From NCBI GenBank assembly GCA_012295275.1, contig CM022666.1, positions 14,714,440 through 14,778,439 on the forward strand: a stretch of 64,000 nt of DNA, given 5' to 3'. The position numbers and the translations under genes are program-made. The first letter of the stretch is position 1, and every line of letters begins with the position of its first letter. Shown here one piece after another: positions 22,511 to 36,126 of the stretch. This DNA comes from Chrysomallon squamiferum. Its lineage: Eukaryota > Mollusca > Gastropoda > Neomphalida > Peltospiridae. A model generated the notes under the pieces. It did not search any database, was not told where the DNA came from, and was given only the letters and a program-made list of their open reading frames with translations.

Positions 22511-23449
22511 ATGGTCCATTGTTAGTAAAATGCTCAGAAAAGAGGCATTCAAAAAAGTTACTTAAATGAAGAATTTTTGAATACTTCTAAAAGTCAGTCT
22601 AAATAGCCTAATACCCATTAAAATGTGTGGAGTACCTATTAGAGTCAGTCCACACACAACACTGACAACATCCAAAGGAGTGATTGCAGGTAGGGATCTG
22701 GAAGATGTTAGTGAGGAAGACTCAACGTGTCGTATCTGTCAAACAGTACCTTTATTCTGACTTTTAATGTGTCCACTCTTCCAGATTCAGTGAAAGCAGG
22801 ATATTTACGTATTTCTGTTGTACCGTATTCCAAACCGTCACAAACGTGGACATTAACAGATAGCATGTCGTGACAGACAGACACGTGCTCCATGAATTCA
22901 GGTTGACCATGAAAGCAAGACATGTCAAAACTATATGGCACGTACCAATTATGGAGAGAAACACTGCGAACTCGCGAGGGTGCCAAAAGTAGAAATTAGG
23001 GAAAACGGTACAGCGTATCAAAGTAGAAAGGAAACTGTCATTCACTGAGGCTAAAAATGTGGTAGAGTTTTCTTCAGCAGTAGTAACACGTCCCAGCAGC
23101 GTCTGTCTGGAAGAGAGACCAAGAAACAGAGTAAGGATTTTTCTTCAGAAAGATTAAAGAAAGCTGAAAAACAACCTGTTATGACCGATAATCTTTAGAC
23201 AACTGGCTGATATGTATGTTCTAATGGATGTATTAGAAAATCGTCCACAGCCTCGATAATCGTCGAAGCAAACGTTGAATCCCATAGTACCTCCTGATAA
23301 CTAATTCAGTTACTGAGTGGAACTGTCGTGGGCTTAGGCCGATTTTGATGAATTGAGCCTTTCTGTTGTTAAACATAATCCCCTTGCAGACTGCCTTCAG
23401 GAAACTTTTCTTAAAGACACTGATCCTTTTCCTGCTAGAGGGTCTAACC
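22511..23449 (+). pseudogene. Jockey-like LINE remnant, 5' part (unit 2)
   Basis: Copy of 15581-16521 with few differences, such as CATGAATTCAGG in place of CATGAGGTCAGT. It carries the same ORF1 knuckle region and ORF2 start (EWNCRGL, PLAVCLQETF) in broken frames. The minus-strand open frames over it are shadows. Confidence 0.72.
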
Positions 23450-24686
23450 CAGTGTTTCTCAACCTTTTTTTACTCTCGACATACCTACGAGCGCATGAAA
23501 CTGTCGCGACACAGTAATAATTTTAAATATTATATGATGAAATCGTAAAATAAATTAAAATATATATATATATGGACTTGTCTGATACAGTTTATTATGT
23601 TAGTATCCCAGAATTGCCACTTACCTAGTGTGAAACTTGTGCCTGGTGTTGTCTTATGACTTCTTGAATATTTGGTCGTATGTGCGATAAGCAAACTCTC
23701 ATTTCTTCTTCAGTGGAACGTAATCTTTCTCTCTTCTTATTTTTTATATTATTTAAGGTTGAAAAGCCCAATTCACACAAATAAGAAGTAGAGAATTGTA
23801 AAAGAACTAACAGGGCTTTTTCAGCTAATGCGGGAAATTCCTTTTGTATTGAAATCCAAAATGTGTCGATATCTACCTCAGAATGCTTCATTTTAAGACT
23901 GCGGTCACTTGAAATGGTAGCCAATTCTTCTTCTTCGCATAATTTAAGCACAATATTAGAAGGAACATCTACAAAAGGATTACGAACCCAGTCGTACTTT
24001 TCAGTGTTCAGCGACGGAAAGTACTGGTCGATGTTTTCTTCGAGCGCTGTCAGATGCTCAACCACGATAGGGATCATTTCTTTAGTGCAGTTAGTACGCA
24101 TTGTAGGAAACATATCAAACTCACCCAACTTTGCTCTGTTTTTCCAAATAACAATTTTCTTTTTAAGGGCAACCAACTTATCTGTCGAAGTTAGAATATT
24201 TTCGTTTCGACCTTGCATATGTTCACAATATTAAGTTGACCAAATATTTCCGTTAAATATTTGCAAAGTCTGTTCTAACTAGCATAATTTCTTAACTAAA
24301 TACACCTAGTTAGCTACATCTCTTTACTAATAAGTGTTTAAGAATGACAATAATTTAAAACACAGCGAAGTTAATTCGGCAATCGGCATTACGCACGCGA
24401 ACAGACGACCAGTGTTGAACAACACCAAACACACAACCTATCACACTGACGTCTCATGGGCAACTGATCGACCTTGAGCGATAGGTGCAAAGGTTGGTGG
24501 CCGCCACTGATCGGTGGACTTTGAATGTGTGCATATTCATTGGAGAAAGGAAGTTCCTTCCTCCAAGGCATATTAGTAGAACATAACACCGAGATTTTTA
24601 CACATTGTCCGTGTTTTCAGGTGTTCGTCACAAAGTTTCGCGACACACCTGAGGGAGCCTCGCGACACGGCGGTTGAGAATCACTG
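23450..24686 (-). mobile_element. hAT transposon copy (unit 2)
   Basis: 1,237 bp with the same terminal inverted repeats as unit 1. It is longer because unit 1 lacks about 46 bp corresponding to about 24,509-24,555. The left flank is still GTCTAACC, but the right flank reads ATGTAACC. It was copied with the array unit, not inserted independently. Confidence 0.87.
23625..24218 (-). pseudogene. hAT transposase C-terminal fragment (unit 2)
   Basis: A 197-residue open frame nearly identical to unit 1, with FDLFPTM to FDMFPTM and DHYF to DQYF changes. It contains the complete dimerisation segment but no catalytic core. Confidence 0.85.
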
Positions 24687-24694
24687 ATGTAACC

Positions 24695-25560
24695 TATCAC
24701 AAATTCGAGGAAACTGAAAACAGTTTATAAAACCATAACTTTATATTCAGTTTATCGCAATCATTTCAGTTTTGACACTCAGGATCTGAAAGAGCTCAAA
24801 GACCAGGGCATATCTCCTTTTATTATGATGGGAGATTTGAGTGGTCATCATATATTGTGGGTGTGTGAAGAGGTTAATAATAGAGGACAACAATTGTAAG
24901 ACACAGTTCTCAAAAAGGACTTGATTCCTTTTAACACTAAGTCACAAATATTTTCATTCTGGAAGCGATACCTTCATTCAGTAGATTTACCCCTTTGTAG
25001 TCGACCAGTTCGTATTGATTTCTGCTTCATCCTTGCGGTTGTGACTACTTTCCAATTTTCTTGGAGAATGACAGACTACCTTCTCTGGTAAAGGTTCATG
25101 GATGGAAACTGACGAAGGGAAATTGGGATTTATTCCGACATCTTCACCAATATGCTATTACAGAAGCTGACAACATCAACCAGTGTATCAAACTGGTGTT
25201 CGTTGCTCTTTATACATCGACGATTTTCAGATTTGCTATCGCTTGTCCGATACGATTATTGTCGAATACGAGTTGCAACTTTGTCTGAATAAACTTTAGC
25301 AATGACCATCTGACAACAGTTTTAAATTCTCAATAATTTAAACGTTACTGGCAATACTGAATGGGGAGCAGATAGAAAGGACATGTTCCGACTCTGTAGT
25401 TTCTTAATACAATCTAAATCGGATTACGGGTCCACTGTATTTGGGTAGGCAACCAGTTGTTAGCTGCAGATGCTAGATCCCATTCTCAACCAGGGTATGC
25501 ATCATCGAGTTCGGACGAGTGTTCTTTTTTCATTAACGCGAATTAACTGTGAGATGTTTA
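24695..25560 (+). pseudogene. Jockey-like LINE ORF2 remnant (unit 2)
   Basis: Contains the endonuclease motif (GDLSGHH region near 24,830), the MENDRLPSLVKVHGWKLTKG segment at 25061, and a further piece absent from unit 1. That piece reads in frame as SDYGSTVYLG-like sequence then CRMLDPILNQGMHHRVRTS (about 25,415-25,530). It corresponds to the C-terminal end of a Jockey reverse transcriptase domain. The bulk of the reverse transcriptase is deleted. Confidence 0.68.
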
Positions 25561-25566
25561 TAAACA

Positions 25567-25567
<1 letters not shown>

Positions 25568-25655
<88 letters not shown>
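25568..25655. repeat. (CT)n microsatellite (unit 2)
   Basis: Pure CT run of about 88 bp, present in units 2 and 3 and missing from unit 1. Confidence 0.97.
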
Positions 25656-25661
<6 letters not shown>

Positions 25662-26066
25662 CACGTTCATTAAGATTATTAAGAATTAGTTTATTAATAA
25701 GAATAGTCAATGAATGAACAAATTTATAACAGAGAGAGAAAAAATAAGATTGATTTCTTCTCCTGGAAACACATGAAAGGTTCCTGAAAATGCAATAGGA
25801 TCATTTTTAATTTATAGCAATAATAATAATAATAATAAATGAATGAATAGATAAATAAATATTACTTTTACTTATTCCATAAATACAGTTAACATTGATT
25901 TTACCCTCTAATATCTTTGTAAAGAAAGTAGAAGACAGATAAATAGAAAGTAAATTAATCACAAGAATGTGATTTTGTATTATCTGTCTGTCATAACAGA
26001 GTTCTTGCAACATTTTTCTGCCTGTTATAAAGACATCTTGAACTATATAACAGCTATATCATTACG

Positions 26067-26093
26067 TCACGTGATGGTTCTCGTGTCACGTGA
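26067..26093. promoter_or_regulatory. Twin TCACGTGA E-boxes (unit 2)
   Basis: Same pair as unit 1, at 26067-26074 and 26086-26093, with identical spacing. Confidence 0.4.
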
Positions 26094-26234
26094 GGATTTT
26101 TATATTTTGTAGCGTAGGTATTATTGGTGTGACTCTTTGTATGTTAAATGATGCAGGATAATGTGTAATAAGTTTATAAAACATATTCGTTTAATAGTAA
26201 AATTAGTGTTGACCTTTTGTATTGTTGTAGATCA

Positions 26235-28172
26235 TCCTAATGTTTAATACACTTTTGGTTTTAATACTGTTCCTAATGAAAAACCAAAGATATAATCATA
26301 ACAAATATATATATAAAACAAATAAATAAATAAATAAATTAAAAAAAACAATAACCTGGCTTTTATTTTTTATTAGTCTTAATTTGATGTTGGTGGCATT
26401 TCGAACTTCGTCATCGAATAAGACTTTATTTTGTTTATAAAACAATTTGGAAGTACATGCATATTCATGGTTTAACATTGATTACAACGATAATTCGAAA
26501 ATATACAGCAATTTAATAATAAAAGGTAAGTTATTATTATAGTTATTACGGTAGATTTAACTTTTACGTCAGTTGACCTACTTAAAATAATAAATGGCGT
26601 TTGTTGCAGCCAGGATTGAGAAACGAACATCGAGTCGCTGTTTTTTTATTACTGTTACCAGGTTTGTAAACTTTGACTGAATTTATGGATTTGCTATAGA
26701 CAAGTAGATAACATGTTTTCAATTTAATTAGGTAGTTAGTATTTAATAGCTGTGTGAGTCAGTAATTTCTCGCACTGCTGTTTAAATTTGTTTGCTATTA
26801 CTGCTGTTACCGTACTACTAGTAATGCCGCTTTTTGCTGTCGTTTTTGCTATTATTATTATTATTATTATTATTGCAGAATTATCTAAAACAAGAAAATT
26901 GCTGACATGTCAGTCAAAGAGTAATGTAGAGAGAAATTTTATGTAAGTAACGATTTTTATTTACTTCTAAACATAATATTAATAATGATGATAATGTTGA
27001 TAAAGACAACAATAACATTAAATAATGTATTAAAGAAACAAAAGTTTAATTATCATTTTTTTTATATTGAAAGACAACATTATAATAAAAATTAAATAAA
27101 TTATTTTAAAACGTCTGATTGATTTACTTACATGTTGTAATTAGAAAAACAAGTTTTAAAATTGTATTTGATTGTTAATAGTTGTATAAGTGACAGTGCA
27201 GTTTGTAAAAATTAAATATTTAACAACATATTTTATTTTGACAGTGACAACAATGAAGTTTGCAGAAATGTTGGGAGGAATGTTGTAAAGAAAATACGGA
27301 ATTAATTAACAGAAGAAAACCATAATGGAGACAGGATGAAAGTTATGATGGAGTAACAAGTGACATAAGTTTTAGAGAAAACAAATGTTACATTTGGGAA
27401 AGTGAAATAACCTGTCACATTTTGAAATGTGCAAAACTGAATAAAGTAGCAGCTCAGACTGGAGTCTGTGTGGAGGGACACTGCGATGAGGAACTTCAAA
27501 TAGCTGGAAATAAACATGCTTGTTTTGTTTTTTTTTATTAGCTCTAAAATACACAGAAAAATGTGAAAGTCCACTGTATGACTACAGTAAAAAAAAAAAA
27601 AAACCAAAAAACCCACACTAGTCCACACATCACTTACACTAACGCTAGACAAAGAAACTTGATGTCTGTTTGTAATGAATACACATAATGAACCTGCTTT
27701 GGTGTGAAGAAAACCAAAATGAAGACAGGATGAAAGTTATGAATGGAGTAACAGGTGACAGAGAAAACAAATGTTACATTTGGGAAAGTGAAATAACCTG
27801 TCACATTTTACAAAGTGCAGAACTGAATAAAGTAGCAGCTCAGATTGGAGTTTGTGAAGAGGGACCCTGTGATGAGGAAATTTTAATATCTACTAAGAAA
27901 CATTCTTCGTGTGTTAATTTCTGTAGCTGTGAAGGAAGTGTAATAGTCCAGTGTGACTATAAAACAAACACACTAGTCCACACATCACTTTACACCAGTA
28001 CTAGACAGAGAAAGTAAAAAGCTACACATAACAAACACAGACACTAACACACTTGTGCACACACTGTGTTTGCTGTTTACAGTCCTACTTTGTTTGATGT
28101 GAAAGTGAAAATTTTACCTGATTTATCAAAGAATTCCACTTTGCTCAAACTGATCTCTTCTTTAATTGAATG
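26235..28172 (+). pseudogene. TRIM 3'-half pseudogene (unit 2)
   Basis: Same structure as the unit 1 copy. The 64-nt exon 2 equivalent is at 26879-26942, the first SPRY fragment starts at about 27,244, and the second runs from about 27,700 to 28,165. A longer A run near 27,590-27,605 and an extra T near 27,700 give frame differences from unit 1. It cannot encode a full SPRY domain. Confidence 0.85.
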
Positions 28173-28926
28173 TTTGATACAAAATAAATAAATAAATAAA
28201 TGTGATATTTTAAAACTGTTTTTGTTTTTATTGCTAAATCATATAAATGTATAATGTTCATGTGACAGTTGTCTTATTTTTTTATTCATTCCTACTTTGT
28301 TTCCTTCCTTATATTTACTATTATATTTTTATTTTATTTATTTAATTCTTTATTTTAGGTTCTTCACTCTTTCCTGTATTCTATCATTCACCTAGGTATT
28401 ACTATTTTTTTTTTTTTCATTTATTTTGTTATTCCTAACTTTTTCATTCCTTCATTCTTTCCTTTCTGTATTGTGTTAGTTCTTTCTTTTTTCTTTCCCA
28501 TTGTTCTCTAAGCTTGTATTACATTAATTGTTTCAGATGTTGAAAAATTACTGACTTACAAATTCTATATAGTAATTGTTAGAGATGCATCATTGTGTGG
28601 CAAAATCTGAAACATTCATATTTTTAATTCTCTTGCAATGGTTATTTTTATTTATTTACTGACATATACTTGTACTAGTTATCCAGCATGTAACATATTA
28701 TGCACTGTTTTGTGTTTTGTTTTTTAAAGTTTTCTTTTTCTTCTTAATTTTTAATTTTTAATTAATTAATTAATTTTTTTGATGGGTTGCTTCCTTATTT
28801 CCATCCATTTTGATTCCTTTAGTGGTTCCTTTAAGCTTTTTGACTGAATTACAATACCATTTTTAGTTGTTTCTCTTTGTTTGTAAATTATTGATGACAA
28901 CAGTCATTACCATCTTTATCACAGTC

Positions 28927-28968
<42 letters not shown>

Positions 28969-29655
28969 AATTTTATATTTCAAGAGTTTAAAAATTAATA
29001 GTAATAGTTTACTGCATTTAAAAAAGAGTTATAATAATAATGAACATCCTATATACATCTTACATTGCTACATATTATTTTTTGTTATTATTCCATATTT
29101 ATATTGCACCTTTTCCATACTAAGTAAGTTAAAGGATTATGTGTACAGTGTAAACTAATAAACTAAAATAATAAAATAAATGTAAACATAATGGTGAACA
29201 TGTTAAAATGGTGATCAACACTGTATAACAATTAACAGACTAGCCTGAACATTTTAGAATTGGAAAAATAAAACAACTGTATATTGACAAAGTGGATTTG
29301 AAAGAAATGGGTCTTTAGTAGCGTTTTGAATGTAGTTTCAGCCTTCTTGTTACTTAGCTCAGATTATGGAGCTCAGACCTTGATGTTACTTGGGAGTGAG
29401 TTCCACAAAGTTGCAACAAACCTGAAATATCTCTAGCCATATGTAGTTCTTAATGGTGACAATAAAATTGACTACTGCAGTTATTTCCCTTCGACTACAT
29501 TTTCACGACACACTACTACATATACAAGTGAAAAGCTGATATAGGTTTAATCTGCAGTGTATTTATTTCATTTTATTATTTTTCTTTTCTCTTCTTTTCT
29601 CTTCTTTTTTCTTTTTCTTTTTCTTTTCTTCTTAAAATGTTACGAAAACTGAGGA
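28173..29655. other. Duplicated TRIM 3' flank and junction (unit 2/3)
   Basis: Copy of 21031-22510 with small indels. No gene is seen. It ends with the same CTTTT-rich tract and filler joined to unit 3. Confidence 0.75.
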
Positions 29656-30594
29656 ATGGTCCATTGTTAGTAAAATGCTCAGAAAAGAGGCATTCCAAAA
29701 AGTTACTTAAATGAATAATTTTTCAATACTTCTAACAGTCAGTCTAAATAGCCTAATACCCATTAAAATGTGTGGAGTACCTATTAGAGTCAGTCCACAC
29801 ACAACACTGACAACATCCAAAGGAGTGATTGCAGGTAGGGATCTGGAAGATGTTAGTGAGGAAGACTCAACGTGTCGTATCTGTCAAACAGTACCTTTAT
29901 TCTGACTTTTAATGTGTCCACTCTTCCAGATTCAGTGAAAGCAGGATATTTACGTATTTCTGTTGTACCGTATTCCAAACCGTCACAAACGTGGACATTA
30001 ACAGAGAGCATGTCGTGACAGACAGACACGTGCTCCATGAGGTCAGTTTGACCATGAAAGCAAGACATGTCAAAACTATATGGCATGTACCAATTATGGA
30101 GAGAAACACTGCGAACTCGCGAGGGTGCCAAAAGTAGAAATTAGGGAAAACGGTACAGCGTATCAAAGTAGAAAGGAAACTGTCATTCACTGAGGCTAAA
30201 AATGTGGTAGAGTTTTCTTCAGCAGTAGTAACACGTCCCAGCAGCGTCTGTCTGGAAGAGAGACCAAGAAACAGAGTAAGGATTTTTCTTCAGAAAGATT
30301 AAAGAAAGCTGAAAAACAACCTGTTATGACCGATAATCTTTAGACAACTGGCTGATATGTATGTTCTAATGGATGTATTAGAAAATCGTCCACAGCCTCG
30401 ATAATCGTCGAAGCAAACGTTGAATCCCATAGTACCTCCTGATAACTAATTCAGTTACTGAGTGGAACTGTCGTGGGCTTAGGCCGATTTTGATGAATTG
30501 AGCCTTTCTGTTGTTAAACATAATCCCCTTGCAGACTGCCTTCAGGAAACTTTTCTTAAAGACACTGATCCTTTTCCTGCTAGAGGGTCTAACC
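29656..30594 (+). pseudogene. Jockey-like LINE remnant, 5' part (unit 3)
   Basis: Copy of 22511-23449. The short frame at 29711-29905 shows MCGVPIRVSPHTTLTTSKGV and then RDLEDVSEEDS, a typical Jockey ORF1 segment. Confidence 0.72.
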
Positions 30595-31833
30595 CAGTGT
30601 TTCTCAACCTTTTTTTACTCTCGACATACCTACGAGCGCATGAAACTGTCGCGACACAGTAATAATTTTAAATATTATATGATGAAATCGTAAAATAAAT
30701 TAAAATATATATATATATGGACTTGTCTGATACAGTTTATTATGTTAGTATCCCAGAATTGCCACTTACCTAGTGTGAAACTTGTGCCTGGTGTTGTCTT
30801 ATGACTTCTTGAATATTTGGTCGTATGTGCGATAAGCAAACTCTCATTTCTTCTTCAGTGGAACGTAATCTTTCTCTCTTCTTATTTTTTATATTATTTA
30901 AGGTTGAAAAGCCCAATTCACACAAATAAGAAGTAGAGAATTGTAAAAGAACTAAGAGGGCTTTTTCAGCTAATGCGGGAAATTCCTTTTGTATTGAAAT
31001 CCAAAATGTGTCGATATCTACCTCAGAATGCTTCATTGTAAGACTGCGGTCACTTGAAATAGTAGCCAATTCTTCTTCTTCGCATAATTTAAACCAAATA
31101 TTAGAAGGAACATCTACAAAAGGATTACGAACCCAGTCGTACTTTTCAGTGTTCAGCAACGGAAAGTAGTGGTCGATGTTTTCTTCGAGCGCTGTCAGAT
31201 GCTCAACCACGATAGGGATCATTTCTTTAGTGCAGTTAGTACGCATTAGAGGAAACAGATCAAACTCACCCGACTTTGCTCTGTTTTTCCAAATAACAAT
31301 TTTCTTTTTAAGGGCAACCAACTTATCTGTCGAAGTTAGAATATTTTCGTTTCGACCTTGTATATATGTTCACAATATTAAGTTGACCAAATATTTCCGT
31401 TAAATATTTGCAAAGTCTGTTCTAACTAGCATAATTTCTTAACTAAATACACCTAGTTAGCTACATCTCTTTACTAATAAGTGTTTAAGAATGACAATAA
31501 TTTAAAACACAGCGAAGTTAATTCGGCAATCGGCATTACGCACGCGAACAGACGACCAGTGTTGAACAACACCAAACACACAACCTATCACACTGACGTC
31601 TCATGGGCAACTGATCGACCTTGAGCGATAGGTGCAAAGGTTCGTGGCCGCCACTGATCGGTGGACTTTGAATGTGTGCATATTCATTGGAGAAAGGAAG
31701 TTCCTTCCTCCAAGGCATATTAGTAGAACATAACACCGAGATTTTTACACATTGTCCGTGTTTTCAGGTGTTCGTCACAAAGTTTCGCGACACACCTGAG
31801 GGAGCCTCGCGACACGGCGGTTGAGAATCACTG
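30595..31833 (-). mobile_element. hAT transposon copy (unit 3)
   Basis: 1,239 bp with the same terminal inverted repeats. The left flank is GTCTAACC and the right flank TTGTAACC. It carries more private substitutions than unit 2 (for example near 31,090 and 31,250). Confidence 0.87.
30770..31321 (-). pseudogene. hAT transposase C-terminal fragment (unit 3)
   Basis: The frame is as in units 1 and 2 with extra changes (NIVLK to NIWFK, RSLKMK to RSLTMK, FPSLN to FPLLN). The frame remains open upstream, but no Met codon is available there. It contains the dimerisation region only. Confidence 0.83.
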
Positions 31834-31841
31834 TTGTAACC

Positions 31842-32700
31842 TATCACAAATTCGAGGAAACTGAAAACAGTTTATAAAACCATAACTTTATATTCAGTTT
31901 ATCGCAATCATTTCAGTTTTGACACTCAGGATCTGAAAGAGCTCAAAGACCAGGGCATATCTCCTTTTATTCTGATGGGAGATTTGAGTGGTCATCATAT
32001 ATTGTGGGTGTGTGAAGAGGTTAATAATAGAGGACAACAATTGTAAGACACAGTTCTCAAAAAGGACTTGATTCCTTTTAACACTAAGTCACAAATATTT
32101 TCATTCTGGAAGCGATACCTTCATTCAGTAGATTTACCCCTTTGAAGTCGAACAGTTTGTATTGATTTCTGCTTCATCCTTGCGGTTGTGACTACTTTCC
32201 AATTTTCTTGGAGAATGACAGACTATCTTCTCTGGTAAAGGTTCATGGATGGAAACTGACGAAGGGAAATTGGGATTTATTCCGACATCTTCACCAATAT
32301 GCCATTACAGAAGCTGACAACATCAACCAGTGTATGAAATTGGTGTTCATTGCTCTTTATGCATCGACGATTTTCAGATTTGCTATCGCTTGTCCAATAC
32401 GATTATTGTCGAATACGAGTTGCAACTTTGTCTGAATAAACTTTAGCAATGACCATCTGACAACAGTTTTAAATTCTCAATAATTTAAACGTTACTGGCA
32501 ATACTGAATGGGGAGCAGATAGAAAGGACATGTTCCGACTCTGTAGTTTCTTAATACAATCTAAATCGGATTACGGGTCCACTGTATTTGGGTAGGCAAC
32601 CAGTTGTTAGCTGCAGATGCTAGATCCCATTCTCAACCAGGGTATGCATCATCGAGTTCGGACGAGTGTTCGTTTTTCATTAACGCGAATTAACTGTGAG
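31842..32700 (+). pseudogene. Jockey-like LINE ORF2 remnant (unit 3)
   Basis: Same content as unit 2, including the reverse transcriptase end fragment (LDPILNQGMHHRVRTS near 32,620). The stretch at about 32,140-32,410 matches unit 1 rather than unit 2. Confidence 0.68.
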
Positions 32701-32711
32701 ATGTTTATAAA

Positions 32712-32712
<1 letters not shown>

Positions 32713-32786
<74 letters not shown>
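32713..32786. repeat. (CT)n microsatellite (unit 3)
   Basis: CT run of about 74 bp at the position equivalent to 25568 in unit 2. It differs in length from the unit 2 tract. Confidence 0.97.
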
Positions 32787-32792
<6 letters not shown>

Positions 32793-32949
32793 CACGTTCA
32801 TTAAGATTATTAAGAATTAGTTTATTAATAAGAATAGTCAATGAATGAACAAATTTATAACAGAGAGAGAAAAAATAAGATTGATTTCTTCTCCTGGAAA
32901 CACATGAAAGGTTCCTGAAAATGCAATAGGATCATTTTTAATTTATAGC

Positions 32950-33007
<58 letters not shown>

Positions 33008-33233
33008 GAATGAATAGATAGATAAATATTACTTTTACTTATTCCATAAATACAGTTAACATTGATTTTACCCTCTAATATCTTTGTAAAGAAAGTAGAA
33101 GACAGATAAATAGAAAGTAAATTAATCACAAGAATGTGATGTTGTATTATCTGTCTGTCATAACAGAGTTCTTGCAACATTTTTCTGCCTGTTATAAAGA
33201 CATCTTGAACTATATAACAGCTATATCATTACG

Positions 33234-33260
33234 TCACGTGATGGTTCTCGTGTCACGTGA
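33234..33260. promoter_or_regulatory. Twin TCACGTGA E-boxes (unit 3)
   Basis: Same pair at 33234-33241 and 33253-33260. Confidence 0.4.
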
Positions 33261-33409
33261 GGATTTTTATATTTTGTAGCGTAGGTATTATTGGTGTGAC
33301 TCTTTGTATGTTAAATGATGCAGGATAATGTGTAATAAGTTTATAAAACATATTCGTTTAATAGTAAAATTAGTGTTGACCTTTTGTATTGTTGTAGATC
33401 ATCCTAATG

Positions 33410-34015
33410 TTTAATACACTTTTGGTTTTAATACTGTTCCTAATGAAAAACCAAAGATATAATCATAACAAATATATATATAAAACAAATAAATAAATAA
33501 ATAAATTAAAAAAACAATAACCTGGCTTTTATTTTTTATTAGTCTTAATTTGATGTTGGTGGCATTTCGAACTTCGTCATCGAATAAGACTTTATTTTGT
33601 TTATAAAACAATTTGGAAGTACATGCATATTCATGGTTTAACATTGATTACAACGATAATTCGAAAATATACAGCAATTTAATAATAAAAGGTAAGTTAT
33701 TATTATAGTTATTACGGTAGATTTAACTTTTACGTCAGTTGACCTACTTAACATAATAAATGGCGTTTCTTGCAGCCAGGATTGAGAAACGAACATCGAG
33801 TCGCTGTTTTTTTATTATTGTTACCAGGTTTGTAAACTTTGACTGAATTTATGGATTTGCTATAGACAAGTAGATAACATGTTTTCAGTTTAGTTAGGTA
33901 GTTAGTATTTAATAGCTGTGTGAGTCAGTAATTTCTCGCACTGCTGTTTAAATTTGTTTGCTATTACTGCTGTTACCGTACTGCTAGTAATGCCGCTTTT
34001 TGTTGTCGTTTTTGC

Positions 34016-34058
<43 letters not shown>

Positions 34059-35362
34059 GCAGAATTATCTAAAACAAGAAAATTGCTGACATGTCAGTCA
34101 AAGAGTAATGTAGAGAGAAATTTTATGTAAGTAACGATTTTTATTTACTTCTAAACATAATATTAATAATGATGATAATGTTGATAAAGACAACAATAAC
34201 ATTAAATAATGTATTAAAGAAACAAAAGTTTAATTATTTTTTTTTATATTGAAAGACAACATTATAATAAAAAATTAAATAAATTATTTTAAAACGTCTG
34301 ATTGATTTACTTACATGTTGTAATTAGAAAAACAAGTTTTAAAATTGTATTTGATTGTTAATAGTTGTATAAGTGACAGTGCAGTTTGTAAAAATTAAAT
34401 ATTTAACAACATATTTTATTTTCACAGTGACAACAATGAAGTTTGCAGAAATGTTGGGAGGAATGTTGTAAAGAAAATACGGAATTAATTAACAGAAGAA
34501 AACCATAATGGAGACAGGATGAAAGTTATGATGGAGTAACAAGTGACATAAGTTTTAGAGAAAACAAATGTTACATTTGGGAAAGTGAAATAACCTGTCA
34601 CATTTTGAAATGTGCAAAACTGAATAAAGTAGCAGCTCAGACTGGAGTCTGTGTGGAGGGACACTGCGATGAGGAACTTCAAATAGCTGGAAATAAACAT
34701 GCTTGTTTTGTTTCTTTTTTATTAGCTCTAAAATACACAGAAAAATGTGAAAGTCCACTGTATGACTACAGTAAAAAAAAACCCAAAAAAACCCACACTA
34801 GTCCACACATCACTTACACTAACGCTAGACAAAGAAACTTGATGTCTGTTTGTAATGAATACACATAATGAACCTGCTTGGTGTGAAGAAAACCAAAATG
34901 AAGACAGGATGAAAGTTATGAATGGAGTAACAGGTGACAGAGAAAACAAATGTTACATTTGGGAAAGTGAAATAACCTGTCACATTTTACAAAGTGCAGA
35001 ACTGAATAAAGTAGCAGCTCAGATTGGAGTTTGTGAAGAGGGACCCTGTGATGAGGAAATTTTAATATCTACTAAGAAACATTCTTTGTGTGTTAATTTC
35101 TGTAGCTGTGAAGGAAGTGTAATAGTCCAGTGTGACTATAAAACAAACACACTAGTCCACACATCACTTTACACCAGTACTAGACAGAGAAAGTAAAAAG
35201 CTACACATAACAAACACAGACACTAACACACTTGTGCACACACTGTGTTTGCTGTTTACAGTCCTACTTTGTTTGATGTGAAAGTGAAAATTTTACCTGA
35301 TTTATCAAAGAATTCCACTTTGCTCAAACTGATCTCTTCTTTAATTGAATGTTTGATACAAA
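33410..35362 (+). pseudogene. TRIM 3'-half pseudogene (unit 3)
   Basis: The 64-nt exon 2 equivalent is at 34063-34126 after an expanded TTA run. The exon 3 equivalent starts after TTTTCACAG near 34,428, where the acceptor matches the intact gene rather than the TTTTGACAG of units 1 and 2. There are two SPRY fragments as in the other units, with the same terminal frameshift. Confidence 0.85.
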
Positions 35363-36074
35363 ATAAATAAATAAATAAATGTGATATTTTAAAACTGTTT
35401 TTGTTTTTATTGCTAAATCATATAAATGTATAATGTTCATGTGACAGTTGTCTTATTTTTTTATTCATTCCTACTTTGTTTCCTTCCTTATATTTACTAT
35501 TATATTTTTATTTTATTTATTTAATTCTTTATTTTAGGTTCTTCACTCTTTCCTGTATTCTATCATTCACCTAGGTATTACTATTTTTTTTTTTCATTTA
35601 TTTTGTTATTCCTAACTTTTTCATTCCTTCATTCTTTCCTTTCTGTATTGTGTTAGTTCTTTCTTTTTTCTTTCCCATTGTTCTCTAAGCTTGTATTACA
35701 TTAATTGTTTCAGATGTTGAAAAATTACTGACTTACAAATTCTATATAGTAATTGTTAGAGATGCATCATTGTGTGGCAAAATCTGAAACATTCATATTT
35801 TTAATTCTCTTGCAATGGTTATTTTTATTTATTTACTGACATATACTGACATAGTTATCCAGCATGTAACATATTATGCACTGTTTTGTGTTTTGTTTTT
35901 TAAAGTTTTCTTTTTCTTCTTAATTTTTAATTTTTAATTAATTAATTAATTTTTTTGATGGGTTGCTTCCTTATTTCCATCCATTTTGATTCCTTTAGTG
36001 GTTCATTTAAGCTTCTTGACTGAATTGTTTGTAAATTATTGATGACAACAGTCATTACCATCTTTATCACAGTC

Positions 36075-36126
<52 letters not shown>

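Noticed and set aside
24389-24589. 66-residue minus-strand frame in hAT left over from units 2 and 3 (also 31536-31736)
   Set aside because: It lies in the non-coding right part of the hAT element, has no homology I recognise, and is broken in unit 1.
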